Shown: one piece after another, positions 32,816-40,969 of the stretch | How positions within the stretch are numbered: position 1 is the first letter of the stretch | How the letters are laid out: the number at the start of each line of letters is the position of its first letter | From: Collimonas silvisoli | GTDB lineage: Bacteria > Pseudomonadota > Gammaproteobacteria > Burkholderiales > Burkholderiaceae_D | Length of the DNA stretch: 64,000 nucleotides | Reading direction: 5' to 3' | NCBI RefSeq assembly: GCF_018305005.1 | Contig: NZ_JAGQEG010000019.1 | Coordinates: 1 to 64,000, forward strand | Position numbers and translations under genes: made by a program | Notes under the pieces: model-generated | The model's database searches: none | Told to the model about the DNA's origin: nothing | What the model saw: the letters and a program-made list of their open reading frames with translations, nothing else

Positions 32816-32897
32816 AGTTACCCACAGAAACTGTGGATAGTCCTGTTGATAACTCCAATGCGTTTTAGCTATGTGATTGATCCATATGGATTTTTTA
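32816..32897 (+). repeat. Interspersed repeat with DnaA-box-like words, copy C
   Basis: Best preserved copy: AGTTACCCACAGAAACTGTG, GATAGTCCTGTTGATAAC, then AGCTATGTGATTGAT and ATATGGATTTTT. Three words (TTACCCACA, CTATCCACA and TTATCAACA on alternate strands) are each one base from TTATCCACA. Confidence 0.75.
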
Positions 32898-33258
32898 TCC
32901 CTGCTCATTGTTGTGTAAGCAGCGGCGCTGAAATAACATCGGATGCACCTCGTCCTTCCGGCACACCGCGCCGCAACAACGCACTAATTGAGCGAGTATT
33001 CGGTTTGTAATTTGCGCAGAGCTTGCCTAAGCTGTTTACGCCTCGGCGCCCGGCGCGGCAGATTCCGGAGAAACAGCCAGCCCCGGTCGATGACGGAATT
33101 GCGATTCCCGCAAGCAAAGCGTGCCCGTCAAATATACTTACAAAAAAATATCTTCAACTTGTCGATCCCGCGGTTTTCCGTTCGACTAGTTAGCAGATCC
33201 CGGATTTAATCGGCCCCAGCCGGCGTCCGGACCATTTCAACCAAACGGAGATATCACG
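32898..33258. other. Gene-free stretch
   Basis: No supported gene, RNA or hairpin was found between repeat copy C and the YciI-like gene. GAGATATCACG before 33259 is the ribosome site region. Confidence 0.4.
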
Positions 33259-33684
33259 ATGCGCTTCATGATCATACGCAAGGCGGACAAAAACACCGAG
33301 GCAGGCGCACTGCCCAGCACGGAACTGATCGCCGCCATGATGAAATACAACGAAGAATTGGTGCAAGCCGGCGTCATGCTGGCCGGCGAAGGCCTGCAAC
33401 CCAGCGCCAAAGGTGCGCGCATCAAATTCTCGGCGGGCAAACCGACCGTGCTCGACGGCCCCTTCGCCGAGACCAAGGAATTGATGGCCGGATTTACCAT
33501 GATCCAGGTGAAATCGCGACAGGAAGCCATCGAATGGGTCAAGCGCTGGCCGGTCCTGGATGGCGATGGCGCGGTCGAACTGGAACTGCGGCAAGTGTAC
33601 GAGATGGAAGATTTCGGCGCCGAATTCACGCCTGAGCTGAGATCGGTCGAGGAGCACTTGCGGCAGCAAAGCGCCGCTAAATAG
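33259..33684 (+). CDS. YciI-like (YCII/DGPF) protein
   Basis: 141 residues. MRFMIIRKADKNTEAG at the start and the PTVLDGPFAETKELMAGF motif define the DGPF group of YCII-related proteins, often fused or adjacent to ECF sigma factors and linked to PhnB or SRPBCC genes. Such genes occur in clusters of small enzymes; the reaction is unknown. Here it is followed by an SRPBCC remnant and a PhnB-like gene, as in that common set. Confidence 0.85.
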   Translation: MRFMIIRKADKNTEAGALPSTELIAAMMKYNEELVQAGVMLAGEGLQPSAKGARIKFSAGKPTVLDGPFAETKELMAGFTMIQVKSRQEAIEWVKRWPVLDGDGAVELELRQVYEMEDFGAEFTPELRSVEEHLRQQSAAK

Positions 33685-33696
33685 GCGAATGGGTGA

Positions 33697-33822
33697 ATCC
33701 AAAGCCCTGAGCGCGACACCGCCATCTCGGCCTTAATGGATTTGTTTTTCAATATGGACGACATGATCGGCAAGGATTTTGCTGCCGGTCTTGCCAACCT
33801 GGAGACCGTCACCAAAAAATAA
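33697..33822 (+). pseudogene. SRPBCC family protein, C-terminal remnant
   Basis: After an in-frame TGA the frame reads PERDTAISALMDLFFNMDDM then IGKDFAAGLANLETVTKK and stops at 33820-33822. This is the typical final helix of SRPBCC proteins that accompany YciI and PhnB genes. The rest of the domain is gone, pointing to deletion inside a former three-gene operon. Confidence 0.7.
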
Positions 33823-33890
33823 AGACGGATACCGCTGCGCCAGGCCAGGCGCAGTTTTCATCATTCATCGCGACAACAAAGGAGAACATT

Positions 33891-34301
33891 ATGCAATTGA
33901 ATCCCTACCTTAATTTCGACGGTCAATGCGACGCTGCGTTCAAGTACTACCAGCAAGTCCTGGGCGGGAAAATCGCCTTCAGATTGACCAACAAAGAAAC
34001 GCCGATGGCGGAACAAACGCCGCCCGACCGGCAAGACAAGATCGCCCACATACGCCTGGAAGTGGACAACATGGTATTGATGGGCTCTGACTGCCCGCCC
34101 GGGTATTTTGAAAAAATGCAGGGCATAGTCGTGTCGCTGAATGTCGACAAGATTGCAGATGGCGCACGCATTTTTACTGCATTGGCAAAAGACGGCACGA
34201 TCAAGATGCCTTACGAAAAAACCTTCTGGGCTGCCAGTTTCGGCATGCTGGTCGATCAGTTCGGCACGCCATGGATGATCAACTGTGAAAAGGATGGCTG
34301 A
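33891..34301 (+). CDS. PhnB-like VOC (glyoxalase-fold) protein
   Basis: 136 residues. LNPYLNFDGQCDAAFKYYQQ, ALGG-like VLGGKIAF and FWAASFGMLVDQFGTPWMIN are hallmarks of PhnB/3-demethylubiquinone-like VOC proteins. AAAGGAG precedes the ATG. Likely a small dioxygenase- or binding-type protein; substrate unknown. Last gene of the YciI/SRPBCC/PhnB set. Confidence 0.87.
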   Translation: MQLNPYLNFDGQCDAAFKYYQQVLGGKIAFRLTNKETPMAEQTPPDRQDKIAHIRLEVDNMVLMGSDCPPGYFEKMQGIVVSLNVDKIADGARIFTALAKDGTIKMPYEKTFWAASFGMLVDQFGTPWMINCEKDG

Positions 34302-34411
34302 CATCCGATGGCAACACGCGATTTTGACGTTGCAGTTGTTTTTGCTGCTGACGTGAATTCCGCATTGAGACGTTGCCAAATGTGACGGCACACACTCCGT
34401 GGCCCGTGTGC

Positions 34412-34459
34412 GGGGTCAGAGTAATTTTCGCAAAAACCCGCGAAAAAAACTCCGGCCCC
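34412..34459. repeat. REP-like palindrome
   Basis: Arms GGGGTCAGAGTAATTTTCGC and the near-complement ending in CTCCGGCCCC enclose an 8-base loop. It sits between the phnB-like gene and the convergent SorC-type regulator and resembles REP sequences mobilised by RAYT transposases. It could also work as a terminator for either gene. Confidence 0.55.
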
Positions 34460-34475
34460 ATTCAACTCCGCCGGC

Positions 34476-35441
34476 TCACTCATCCTGCAGCGCGTAGCGC
34501 GCGCAGTATTCGTCGGTAATCAATCCCGACCACCAGCCACCCCGCAACACTGCCCGAATCGCCTCCGCCTTCTTGGCGCCTCCCGCCATGCCGATCACTG
34601 GCCTTGCCGGCGGCGAGGTCAGCGGCAGGCTGGTGACGCGCTCTTCAAGCGGCGATGCAATCAAGCGGCCGTCGCCGGCAATCGCATGTCCGATCATCTC
34701 CCCCACCGCCCCATGCGCCTGCAATTGCGCCACTTCCTCGGCCGTAATGAAACCGTCCACATGCATCGGGCAGCCGGGCGCAATGGTGCCGACGCCGATG
34801 AAGGTGACATCCGCCTGCTGCGCCAGATCGGCAACGATCCGGTACACCCGATGGCTGCACCACTGCCGCATGTCCTCGGCATTGTCAGCCACCAGCGGCG
34901 CCGGCAGGAAAAAGAAACGGGCCTGGATCTTGTCGGCGGCGGTAAGCGCCACGTCATAGCGATTCGATGAACCGTCGGCAGCGATCGCACCGACCATCGA
35001 CACGATCCGGTGCTGCGGCCGTTCCATTTCAGTGACCGCTTCCAGCGCCGCTTTCAAGGTCCGCCCTGAACCGACATTGACCACCAGCGGCGTCTCCTGC
35101 TGCAGATAACGCTCCATCACCTCAGCCCCGACCACCGCCAGCATCTGCTGCACGCCGGCGTCGTCGACCACGCTATCGCCGGCGCCTTCGCTCGGCACCA
35201 CGTAGCATTGCTCCAGGCCGTAACGCTGCTGCAAGGCGGCCGCCAGTTCCAGGCAGCTCGACACCGGATGCTCTACCCTGACTTTGACCAGGCCGGATTC
35301 GCGCGCGTAAGCCACCAGCCGCTGCGCCATCTGGCGCGAGATGCCAAGGTGATCGGCGATTTCGTTTTGCGTATTGCCGGCCACGTAATACATCCACGCC
35401 GCACGCGCGGCGAGATCCAGCTTTTCATTTCTTGATGCCAT
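34476..35441 (-). CDS. SorC/DeoR-type sugar-responsive regulator of the pentitol locus
   Basis: 321 residues. N-terminal helix-turn-helix (AGNTQNEIADHLGISRQMAQRLV) followed by a SorC-type sugar-phosphate binding domain: VVNVGSGRTLKAALEAV, TFIGVGTIAPGCPMHVDGFI and GMAGGAKKAEAIRAVLRGGW. Such proteins respond to a phosphorylated sugar. It is divergent from the transporter operon with operator-like repeats in between, so it should control that operon. ATG at 35441 has GGA upstream; the frame extends further but lacks a better site. Confidence 0.88.
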   Translation of the reverse strand: MASRNEKLDLAARAAWMYYVAGNTQNEIADHLGISRQMAQRLVAYARESGLVKVRVEHPVSSCLELAAALQQRYGLEQCYVVPSEGAGDSVVDDAGVQQMLAVVGAEVMERYLQQETPLVVNVGSGRTLKAALEAVTEMERPQHRIVSMVGAIAADGSSNRYDVALTAADKIQARFFFLPAPLVADNAEDMRQWCSHRVYRIVADLAQQADVTFIGVGTIAPGCPMHVDGFITAEEVAQLQAHGAVGEMIGHAIAGDGRLIASPLEERVTSLPLTSPPARPVIGMAGGAKKAEAIRAVLRGGWWSGLITDEYCARYALQDE

Positions 35442-35581
35442 CTGATTTCCTTTTTTCGGCATGAGACGCTGGGCATACGGATTCACGACATGCATCGCCA
35501 GCGTCGGCCCCGTTTTTTTGGCATTCGACACCGGGATTGTCCCAGATAGCACAGCGCCGCAGAACTATTCGACACACATTT

Positions 35582-35653
35582 ATTCAGCAAAAAGACCTTG
35601 ACATGCATTGAATCATGAATGATTATTTGCTCAACGAAAAGTCTTTTGCTCAA
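35582..35653 (+). promoter_or_regulatory. Promoter and candidate SorC-type operators of the pentitol operon
   Basis: TTGACA (35598-35603), 17-base gap, GATTAT (35621-35626) faces the operon. TTTGCTCAA occurs at 35626-35634 and 35645-35653, 19 bases apart, and a related inverted copy (TTCAGCAAAAAGA) lies at about 35583. AATCAT-GA-ATGATT forms a palindrome over the spacer. The sites overlap the -10 and the start point, suiting repression or sugar-dependent switching. Confidence 0.55.
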
Positions 35654-35790
35654 TATTTTCATCGTCATGAATCAAAAGACAACGTTATAAATTTTCCAGG
35701 CAGAAACCATGAACACCGCCTGAGAAAGTGATAACGCGAAGCCGCGCAAGTCGGCATGGCGTATTGATCATTCCAACCATGGAGACAAAC

Positions 35791-37149
35791 ATGAAACGTC
35801 GCAGCATTCGCGCCAGCTCGTTTTCGGCCGTCCTGGCTTCATCCCCACTTCCGCTCAGCCTGATCTCGATGGCCATGCTTTGCAGCAGCGCCTGGGCCGC
35901 ACCGGCCACCCTGAACATCGCAACGATCAACAATCCTGACATGATCGAATTGCAAAAACTCTCATCGAATTTCGAAAAAGCCAACCCTGACATCAAGTTG
36001 CGCTGGGTAGTGCTGGAAGAAAACGTATTGCGGCAGCGGGTCACCACCGACATCGCCACAGGCAGCGGCCAGTTCGACCTGATGACGATAGGCGCATATG
36101 AAGCGCCGATCTGGGCCAAGAAGGGCTGGCTGGCACCGATGGAAGGTCTGCCTGCCGACTACGATGAAGCCGACCTGATCAAAACCGTGCGCGAAGGCTT
36201 GACCGAAGGCGGCAAGCTGTACGCCCTGCCGTTCTACGCCGAGAGTTCGATGACCTATTACCGCAAGGACCTGTTTGCGGCAAAGGGGCTGAAAATGCCT
36301 GAGCACCCGACTTTCCAGGATATCGCCGGCTTCGCTGAAAAGCTGACCGACAAGCAAAACGGCGTCGCCGGCATCTGCTTGCGCGGACGAGCCGGCTGGG
36401 GTGAAAACATGGCGCTGGTCAGCACCATCGCCAATACCTACGGCGCCCGCTGGTTCGATGAAAAATGGCAGCCGCAACTCAATTCGCCCGAGTGGAAAAA
36501 TGCGGTCACCACCTATGTCGACCTGCTGCACAAATACGGCCCGCAAGGCGCTACTTCGAACGGCTTCAACGAAAACCTGGTGCTGTTCTCCAGCGGCAAA
36601 TGCGGCATGTGGATCGACGCCACCGTGGCGGCCGGCATGATCTACAGCAGCAAGGAATCGAAGGTAGTCGGCAAGGTAGCGTTTGCGCCCTCTCCGGTGG
36701 CCGTCACGCCGAAGGGTGCGCACTGGTTGTGGATCTGGTCGCTGGCGATTCCTAAATCGTCGAAATCGCAGGACGCCGCCAAGAAATTCGCCGCCTGGGC
36801 CACCTCCAAGGAATACGTGCAACTGGTGGCCAAGGAGAAAGGCTGGGGCCTGGTGCCTCCCGGCACCCGCATGTCGACCTATGCATCGCCTGAATACAAG
36901 CAGGCCGCGCCCTATTCCGATTTCGTGCTGAACGCGATCCAGTCGGCCGACACCAAAGATGCGACGCTGCAAAAAGTGCCCTACACCGGCATCCAGTTCG
37001 TGACGATTCCTGAGTTCCAATCGCTGGGCACGGTAGTCGGCCAGGCGATTGCCGGTGCACTGGCTGGCAAATCGACCGTCGAAGTAGCGCTGCAGACTTC
37101 GCAGGCGCAGGCGGATCGGGTGATGCGTCAAGGACGCTATATCAAGTAA
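35791..37149 (+). CDS. Polyol ABC transporter substrate-binding protein (SmoE/MtlE-like)
   Basis: 452 residues. Sec signal peptide (about 1-36, ending SAWAAPA), then a family 1 solute-binding fold: LNIATINNPDMIELQKLSSN, TTDIATGSGQFDLMTIGAYE, FYAESSMTYYRKDLFAAKGL. Resemblance is to sorbitol/mannitol-type binding proteins. It captures the polyol in the periplasm for the permeases that follow. ATG at 35791 has GGAGA upstream. A hairpin follows the stop, as is common after binding-protein genes that need higher expression. Confidence 0.9.
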   Translation: MKRRSIRASSFSAVLASSPLPLSLISMAMLCSSAWAAPATLNIATINNPDMIELQKLSSNFEKANPDIKLRWVVLEENVLRQRVTTDIATGSGQFDLMTIGAYEAPIWAKKGWLAPMEGLPADYDEADLIKTVREGLTEGGKLYALPFYAESSMTYYRKDLFAAKGLKMPEHPTFQDIAGFAEKLTDKQNGVAGICLRGRAGWGENMALVSTIANTYGARWFDEKWQPQLNSPEWKNAVTTYVDLLHKYGPQGATSNGFNENLVLFSSGKCGMWIDATVAAGMIYSSKESKVVGKVAFAPSPVAVTPKGAHWLWIWSLAIPKSSKSQDAAKKFAAWATSKEYVQLVAKEKGWGLVPPGTRMSTYASPEYKQAAPYSDFVLNAIQSADTKDATLQKVPYTGIQFVTIPEFQSLGTVVGQAIAGALAGKSTVEVALQTSQAQADRVMRQGRYIK

Positions 37150-37159
37150 CTATCCTGAA

Positions 37160-37192
37160 GCAGGGTGGGCAAGTTTTTTTTACCCGCCCTGC
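37160..37192 (+). terminator. Intercistronic hairpin after the binding-protein gene
   Basis: GCAGGGTGGG...CCCGCCCTGC (one G-T pair) with a T-rich loop. It lies between the binding protein and first permease, so it likely stabilises the upstream message or partially terminates. The first arm shares GCAGGGTGGGCA with the repeat at 63030. Confidence 0.6.
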
Positions 37193-37237
37193 GCTCCCCG
37201 CCAATCGGCACGCAAAAATGTAACGAGGTAAATCATC

Positions 37238-38167
37238 ATGCTTACTCCTTCCGTCCAGGTCGCCGGCGCGGCTCTGCCGGTGCGGCCAAACCCCAGCAAA
37301 TTCAAGCCGGTACGGCTGTTGCAAACACCCTCGGTCTCATTGCTGCTGCTGTGGATGATCGTGCCGCTGGCAATGACGCTGTACTTCTCGGTCATCCGCT
37401 ATAACCTGATGATGCCGGACGTCACCGGCTTTGTCGGGCTCGACAACTATGCCTTCCTGTTCAACGATCCGGCGTTCTGGCCGGCTATCCTCAATACGCT
37501 GGTGCTGATCGGCTCGGTGCTGGTCATCAGCGTGGTCGCCGGCACACTGCTGGCGGTGCTGTTCGACCAGCCGTTTTTCGGCCGCGGCATTGCCCGCCTG
37601 CTGGTGATCGGGCCGTTCTTCGTGATGCCGACGGTGGCCGCCCTTATCTGGAAAAACATGATCCTGCATCCGGTGTACGGCTTGCTGGCATGGGCCATGC
37701 GCCTGGTGGGCCTGGAGCCGATCGACTGGCTGGCTGAATATCCGATGCTGTCGGTCATCATGATCGTCGCCTGGCAATGGATTCCGTTTGCCTTCCTGAT
37801 CCTGCTGACGGCGCTGCAATCGCTCGACATGGAACAGAAAGAAGCGGCGCAGCTGGACGGCGCCGGACCTATCCGCGTGTTCTGGTACGTGGTGCTGCCC
37901 CACCTCAAGCGTGCGATCACGGTGGTGATCATGATCGAAACCATTTTCCTGCTGTCGATTTTCGCCGAAATTTTCACCACTACCGCCGGCGGTCCTGGTA
38001 CTGCGACCACCAATCTGGCCTACCTGGTGTATTCCATCGGCTTGCAACAGTTCGATATCGGCATCGCCTCGGCCGGCGGTATCTTCGCCGTGATCCTGGC
38101 CAATATTGTGTCGTTCTTCCTGGTACGGATGATGGCCAAGAACCTGAAAGGAGCGAACGAAAAATGA
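37238..38167 (+). CDS. Polyol ABC transporter permease 1 (SmoF/MtlF-like)
   Basis: 309 residues with six hydrophobic helices, the first at about 32-52. The EAA loop (EQKEAAQLDGAGPIRVFWYV) that docks on the ATPase is intact at about 203-222. Belongs to the MalF-type permeases of carbohydrate uptake family 1. ATG at 37238 follows AACGAGG. The stop overlaps the start of permease 2. Confidence 0.92.
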   Translation: MLTPSVQVAGAALPVRPNPSKFKPVRLLQTPSVSLLLLWMIVPLAMTLYFSVIRYNLMMPDVTGFVGLDNYAFLFNDPAFWPAILNTLVLIGSVLVISVVAGTLLAVLFDQPFFGRGIARLLVIGPFFVMPTVAALIWKNMILHPVYGLLAWAMRLVGLEPIDWLAEYPMLSVIMIVAWQWIPFAFLILLTALQSLDMEQKEAAQLDGAGPIRVFWYVVLPHLKRAITVVIMIETIFLLSIFAEIFTTTAGGPGTATTNLAYLVYSIGLQQFDIGIASAGGIFAVILANIVSFFLVRMMAKNLKGANEK

Positions 38168-38979
38168 ACGCCAAAAATAAAAGCCGCCTGTGGCTGGGCT
38201 TGGTCGCGTGGGCTTGCGCCATCGTCCTGTTCTTTCCTATTTTCTGGGTTGCGATCACCGCCTTCAAGACCGAGCATCAAGCCTACGTGCCGACCCTGAT
38301 CTTCTGGCCGACACTGGAAAGTTTCCACGAAGTGCTGGCACGCAGCAGCTACATGAACTTCGTCAGCAACTCGCTGATCGTCTCGCTCGGCTCGACCGTT
38401 CTAGCGCTGCTGATCGCGGTGCCGGCAGCGTATTCGATGGCGTTCTTCCCCACCGCGCGGACCCAAAAGCTGCTGCTGTGGATGCTGTCGACCAAGATGA
38501 TGCCCGCCGTCGGTGTGCTGATCCCGATCTACCTGCTGGCCAAGAATACCGGCCTGCTCGATACGGTGACCGGCCTGACCATCATCTACACCCTGATCAA
38601 CTTGCCGATCGCGGTGTGGATGGCGTTTACCTACTTCAACGATGTGCCGAAGGAAATCCTGGAAGCGGCGCGCATCGACGGCGCCAACGCCTGGCAGGAA
38701 ATGCTGTACCTGCTGCTGCCTACCTCCATGCCGGGCCTGGTCTCGACCGCCTTGCTGCTGATCATCCTGTCGTGGAACGAAGCGTTCTGGAGCATCAACC
38801 TGACCAGCGTCAGCGGTGCGCCGTTGACGGTATTCATCGCCTCCTATTCGAATCCCGAGGGGCTGTTCTGGGCCAAACTGTCAGCCGCCTCACTGCTGGC
38901 GATTGCCCCGATCATGGTGCTCGGCTGGCTGGCGCAAAAGCAACTGGTGCGCGGTCTCACCTTTGGCGCGGTGAAATGA
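38164..38979 (+). CDS. Polyol ABC transporter permease 2 (SmoG/MtlG-like)
   Basis: 271 residues. Six hydrophobic helices; EAA loop PKEILEAARIDGANAWQEML intact. MalG-type partner of the preceding permease, with ATGA overlap between them. Together they form the membrane channel for the polyol. Confidence 0.92.
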   Translation: MNAKNKSRLWLGLVAWACAIVLFFPIFWVAITAFKTEHQAYVPTLIFWPTLESFHEVLARSSYMNFVSNSLIVSLGSTVLALLIAVPAAYSMAFFPTARTQKLLLWMLSTKMMPAVGVLIPIYLLAKNTGLLDTVTGLTIIYTLINLPIAVWMAFTYFNDVPKEILEAARIDGANAWQEMLYLLLPTSMPGLVSTALLLIILSWNEAFWSINLTSVSGAPLTVFIASYSNPEGLFWAKLSAASLLAIAPIMVLGWLAQKQLVRGLTFGAVK

Positions 38980-39000
38980 CGCATTTCAATGGATAAAACG

Positions 39001-39696
39001 ATGAATATTCAGATTAGCCACCTCATCTGCGACTGCGACGGCGTTTTGCTGGATAGCGAAAGCATTGCCCTCAATGTTTTGCATCGCGAGCTGACGCCGT
39101 ATCTGTCTCAGCCAGAGTCGCAGGCCGAAGTCAAATCCGCGTTGCACAGCGCAATCGCCGACCGGCTGGGCATGATGACCGACCTGCTGCTGGATGAAAT
39201 AGACAGCAAGTTCAAATTGGGACTGGCGGCAGCGGACTACAGCGCGATCAACCAGGCCGTGAGTCGCGCCTGCAGCGACGAAGTCAGCTCGGTGCCCGGC
39301 GTCAGGCAAGCGTTGGCGGCAATCTCGTTGCCCAAAGCGGTGGCCAGCAACAGCAGCCTGGATCGCATCGTTGCCGGCTTGCGGCGCTGCGATTTGCTGG
39401 ACTTGTTTGAGGGCCATATCCATAGCGGCCATGAGATAGGCAATCCCAAGCCAGCGCCCGACGTCTACCTGGCCGCTGCTGCCGGCTTTGGCGTGGCGCC
39501 GCAGCAATGCATCGCGATTGACGACAGCACCACCGGTGTCCGTTCGGCCGTCGCCGCCGGCATCCGCGTCATCGGCTTCACCGGCGTTGCGCACGACCGC
39601 AAGCAAGCCGGCGCGAGATTGCTGGCAGCCGGCGCCGAGCGGATATTCGACGACATGCGACAGCTGGCAGAACTGCTCGGAACACAAACAGTGTAA
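39001..39696 (+). CDS. HAD-family sugar phosphatase/phosphoglucomutase-like protein
   Basis: 231 residues. Motif I CDCDGVLLDSE (DxD nucleophile), motif II VASNSS, motif III lysine NPKPAPDVYLAA and motif IV AIDDSTTGVRSA mark the beta-phosphoglucomutase-like HAD subgroup. In this operon it may dephosphorylate or isomerise a sugar phosphate, perhaps removing toxic pentitol or pentulose phosphates. ATG at 39001 has GGA eight bases upstream; ATG at 38989 is possible. Confidence 0.85.
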   Translation: MNIQISHLICDCDGVLLDSESIALNVLHRELTPYLSQPESQAEVKSALHSAIADRLGMMTDLLLDEIDSKFKLGLAAADYSAINQAVSRACSDEVSSVPGVRQALAAISLPKAVASNSSLDRIVAGLRRCDLLDLFEGHIHSGHEIGNPKPAPDVYLAAAAGFGVAPQQCIAIDDSTTGVRSAVAAGIRVIGFTGVAHDRKQAGARLLAAGAERIFDDMRQLAELLGTQTV

Positions 39697-39780
39697 TTCC
39701 ACGGAACCGCCGCGGCACCTGACATCGGTGAATGGTGAATACGCGGCGGCACTCTACGAACAAAACAGAAGGAGACCATC

Positions 39781-40920
39781 ATGGCAGGCGTAACGATCAG
39801 AAATCTTATCAAGAGCTACGACGACAATGAAGTCATGCGCGATATCAACCTCGACATCGACGACAGCGAATTCGTCGTCTTCGTCGACCCCAGCGGCTGC
39901 GGAAAATCCACTCTGCTGCGCATGATCGCCGGCTTGGAAGACATCAGCAGCGGCGACCTGTTCATCGGCGATACCCGCATGAACGATGTGCCGCCAGCCA
40001 AGCGCGGCATCGCCATGGTGTTCCAGTCATACGCGCTGTATCCGCACATGACGCTGTACGACAACATGGCTTTCGGCCTCAAGATCGCCGGCAAATCGAA
40101 ACAGGAAATCGACACGGCAGTGCAGCGCGCCGCCAAGACCTTGCACATCGATCATTTGCTGGATCGCAAGCCAAAGGCCTTGTCGGGCGGCCAGCGCCAG
40201 CGGGTCGCCATCGGCCGCGCCATCACGCGTGAGCCTAGCGTATTCCTGTTCGACGAGCCATTGTCGAATCTGGATTCTGCCTTGCGGGTCAAGATGCGCC
40301 TTGAATTTTCGCGGCTGCACGATCAGCTCAAGACCACCATGATCTACGTCACCCACGACCAGATCGAAGCCATGACGCTGGCCGACAAGATCGTGGTGCT
40401 GTCTGCCGGCCGGGTCGAACAGGTCGGCTCGCCGCAGCAGCTCTACCATCACCCTGCGAATCGTTTTGTTGCGGGTTTCATTGGTTCGCCAAAAATGAAT
40501 TTCATCGACGGCAAAGTGGCGGCTGTCGCCAGTCACGGCGTGCTGGTCCAACTCGCCACCGGCGGCCGTCAATCGGTAGCGGTCGATGGCAGCGGCTTGC
40601 AGATCGGCGCTCCGGTCAGCATCGGCGTGCGGGCCGAACACCTGATGCTTGACTCGCACAAACCGATGCTGAAAGCAAAATTCACGGTGCTGGAAGCGCT
40701 CGGCGATTTTTCCTATCTGTACGCCGATTCGTCGGTGTCCGGAGAACCGTTGGTGCTGCGCGTGGCCGATACCGTGAACATGCAGCACGGCAGCGAGATC
40801 GGCGTGTCTGCCGATCCGCAGCGTTGCCATCTGTTCGATCAAAACGGCCGCGCCTTGCGCCGGCTGGATGCAACTGCGTCCGTGGCACAGGCGGTGACGG
40901 CTGCGGCGCAAACCGCATAA
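39781..40920 (+). CDS. Polyol ABC transporter ATPase (SmoK/MalK-like) with altered Walker A
   Basis: 379 residues. Walker A reads DPSGCGKST at 36-44, where the family has GPSGCGKST: the first glycine is Asp36. Q loop [10 protein letters not shown], signature [15 protein letters not shown], Walker [13 protein letters not shown] and H loop [12 protein letters not shown] are intact. The C-terminal ~140 residues are the MalK-type OB regulatory domain. It should energise the two permeases. Gly36 to Asp is unusual; the remaining P-loop Gly-x-Gly-Lys is kept, so partial activity is possible. Polymorphism or sequencing error also possible. Confidence 0.9.
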   Translation: MAGVTIRNLIKSYDDNEVMRDINLDIDDSEFVVFVDPSGCGKSTLLRMIAGLEDISSGDLFIGDTRMNDVPPAKRGIAMVFQSYALYPHMTLYDNMAFGLKIAGKSKQEIDTAVQRAAKTLHIDHLLDRKPKALSGGQRQRVAIGRAITREPSVFLFDEPLSNLDSALRVKMRLEFSRLHDQLKTTMIYVTHDQIEAMTLADKIVVLSAGRVEQVGSPQQLYHHPANRFVAGFIGSPKMNFIDGKVAAVASHGVLVQLATGGRQSVAVDGSGLQIGAPVSIGVRAEHLMLDSHKPMLKAKFTVLEALGDFSYLYADSSVSGEPLVLRVADTVNMQHGSEIGVSADPQRCHLFDQNGRALRRLDATASVAQAVTAAAQTA

Positions 40921-40969
40921 AGCATTATTTACAAAAGCGGCGTTCGCCATTATTTATTCAGGACACACC

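Noticed and set aside
35962-37131. 389-residue leftward open frame opposite the binding-protein gene
   Set aside because: Antisense shadow; no domain and no ribosome site.
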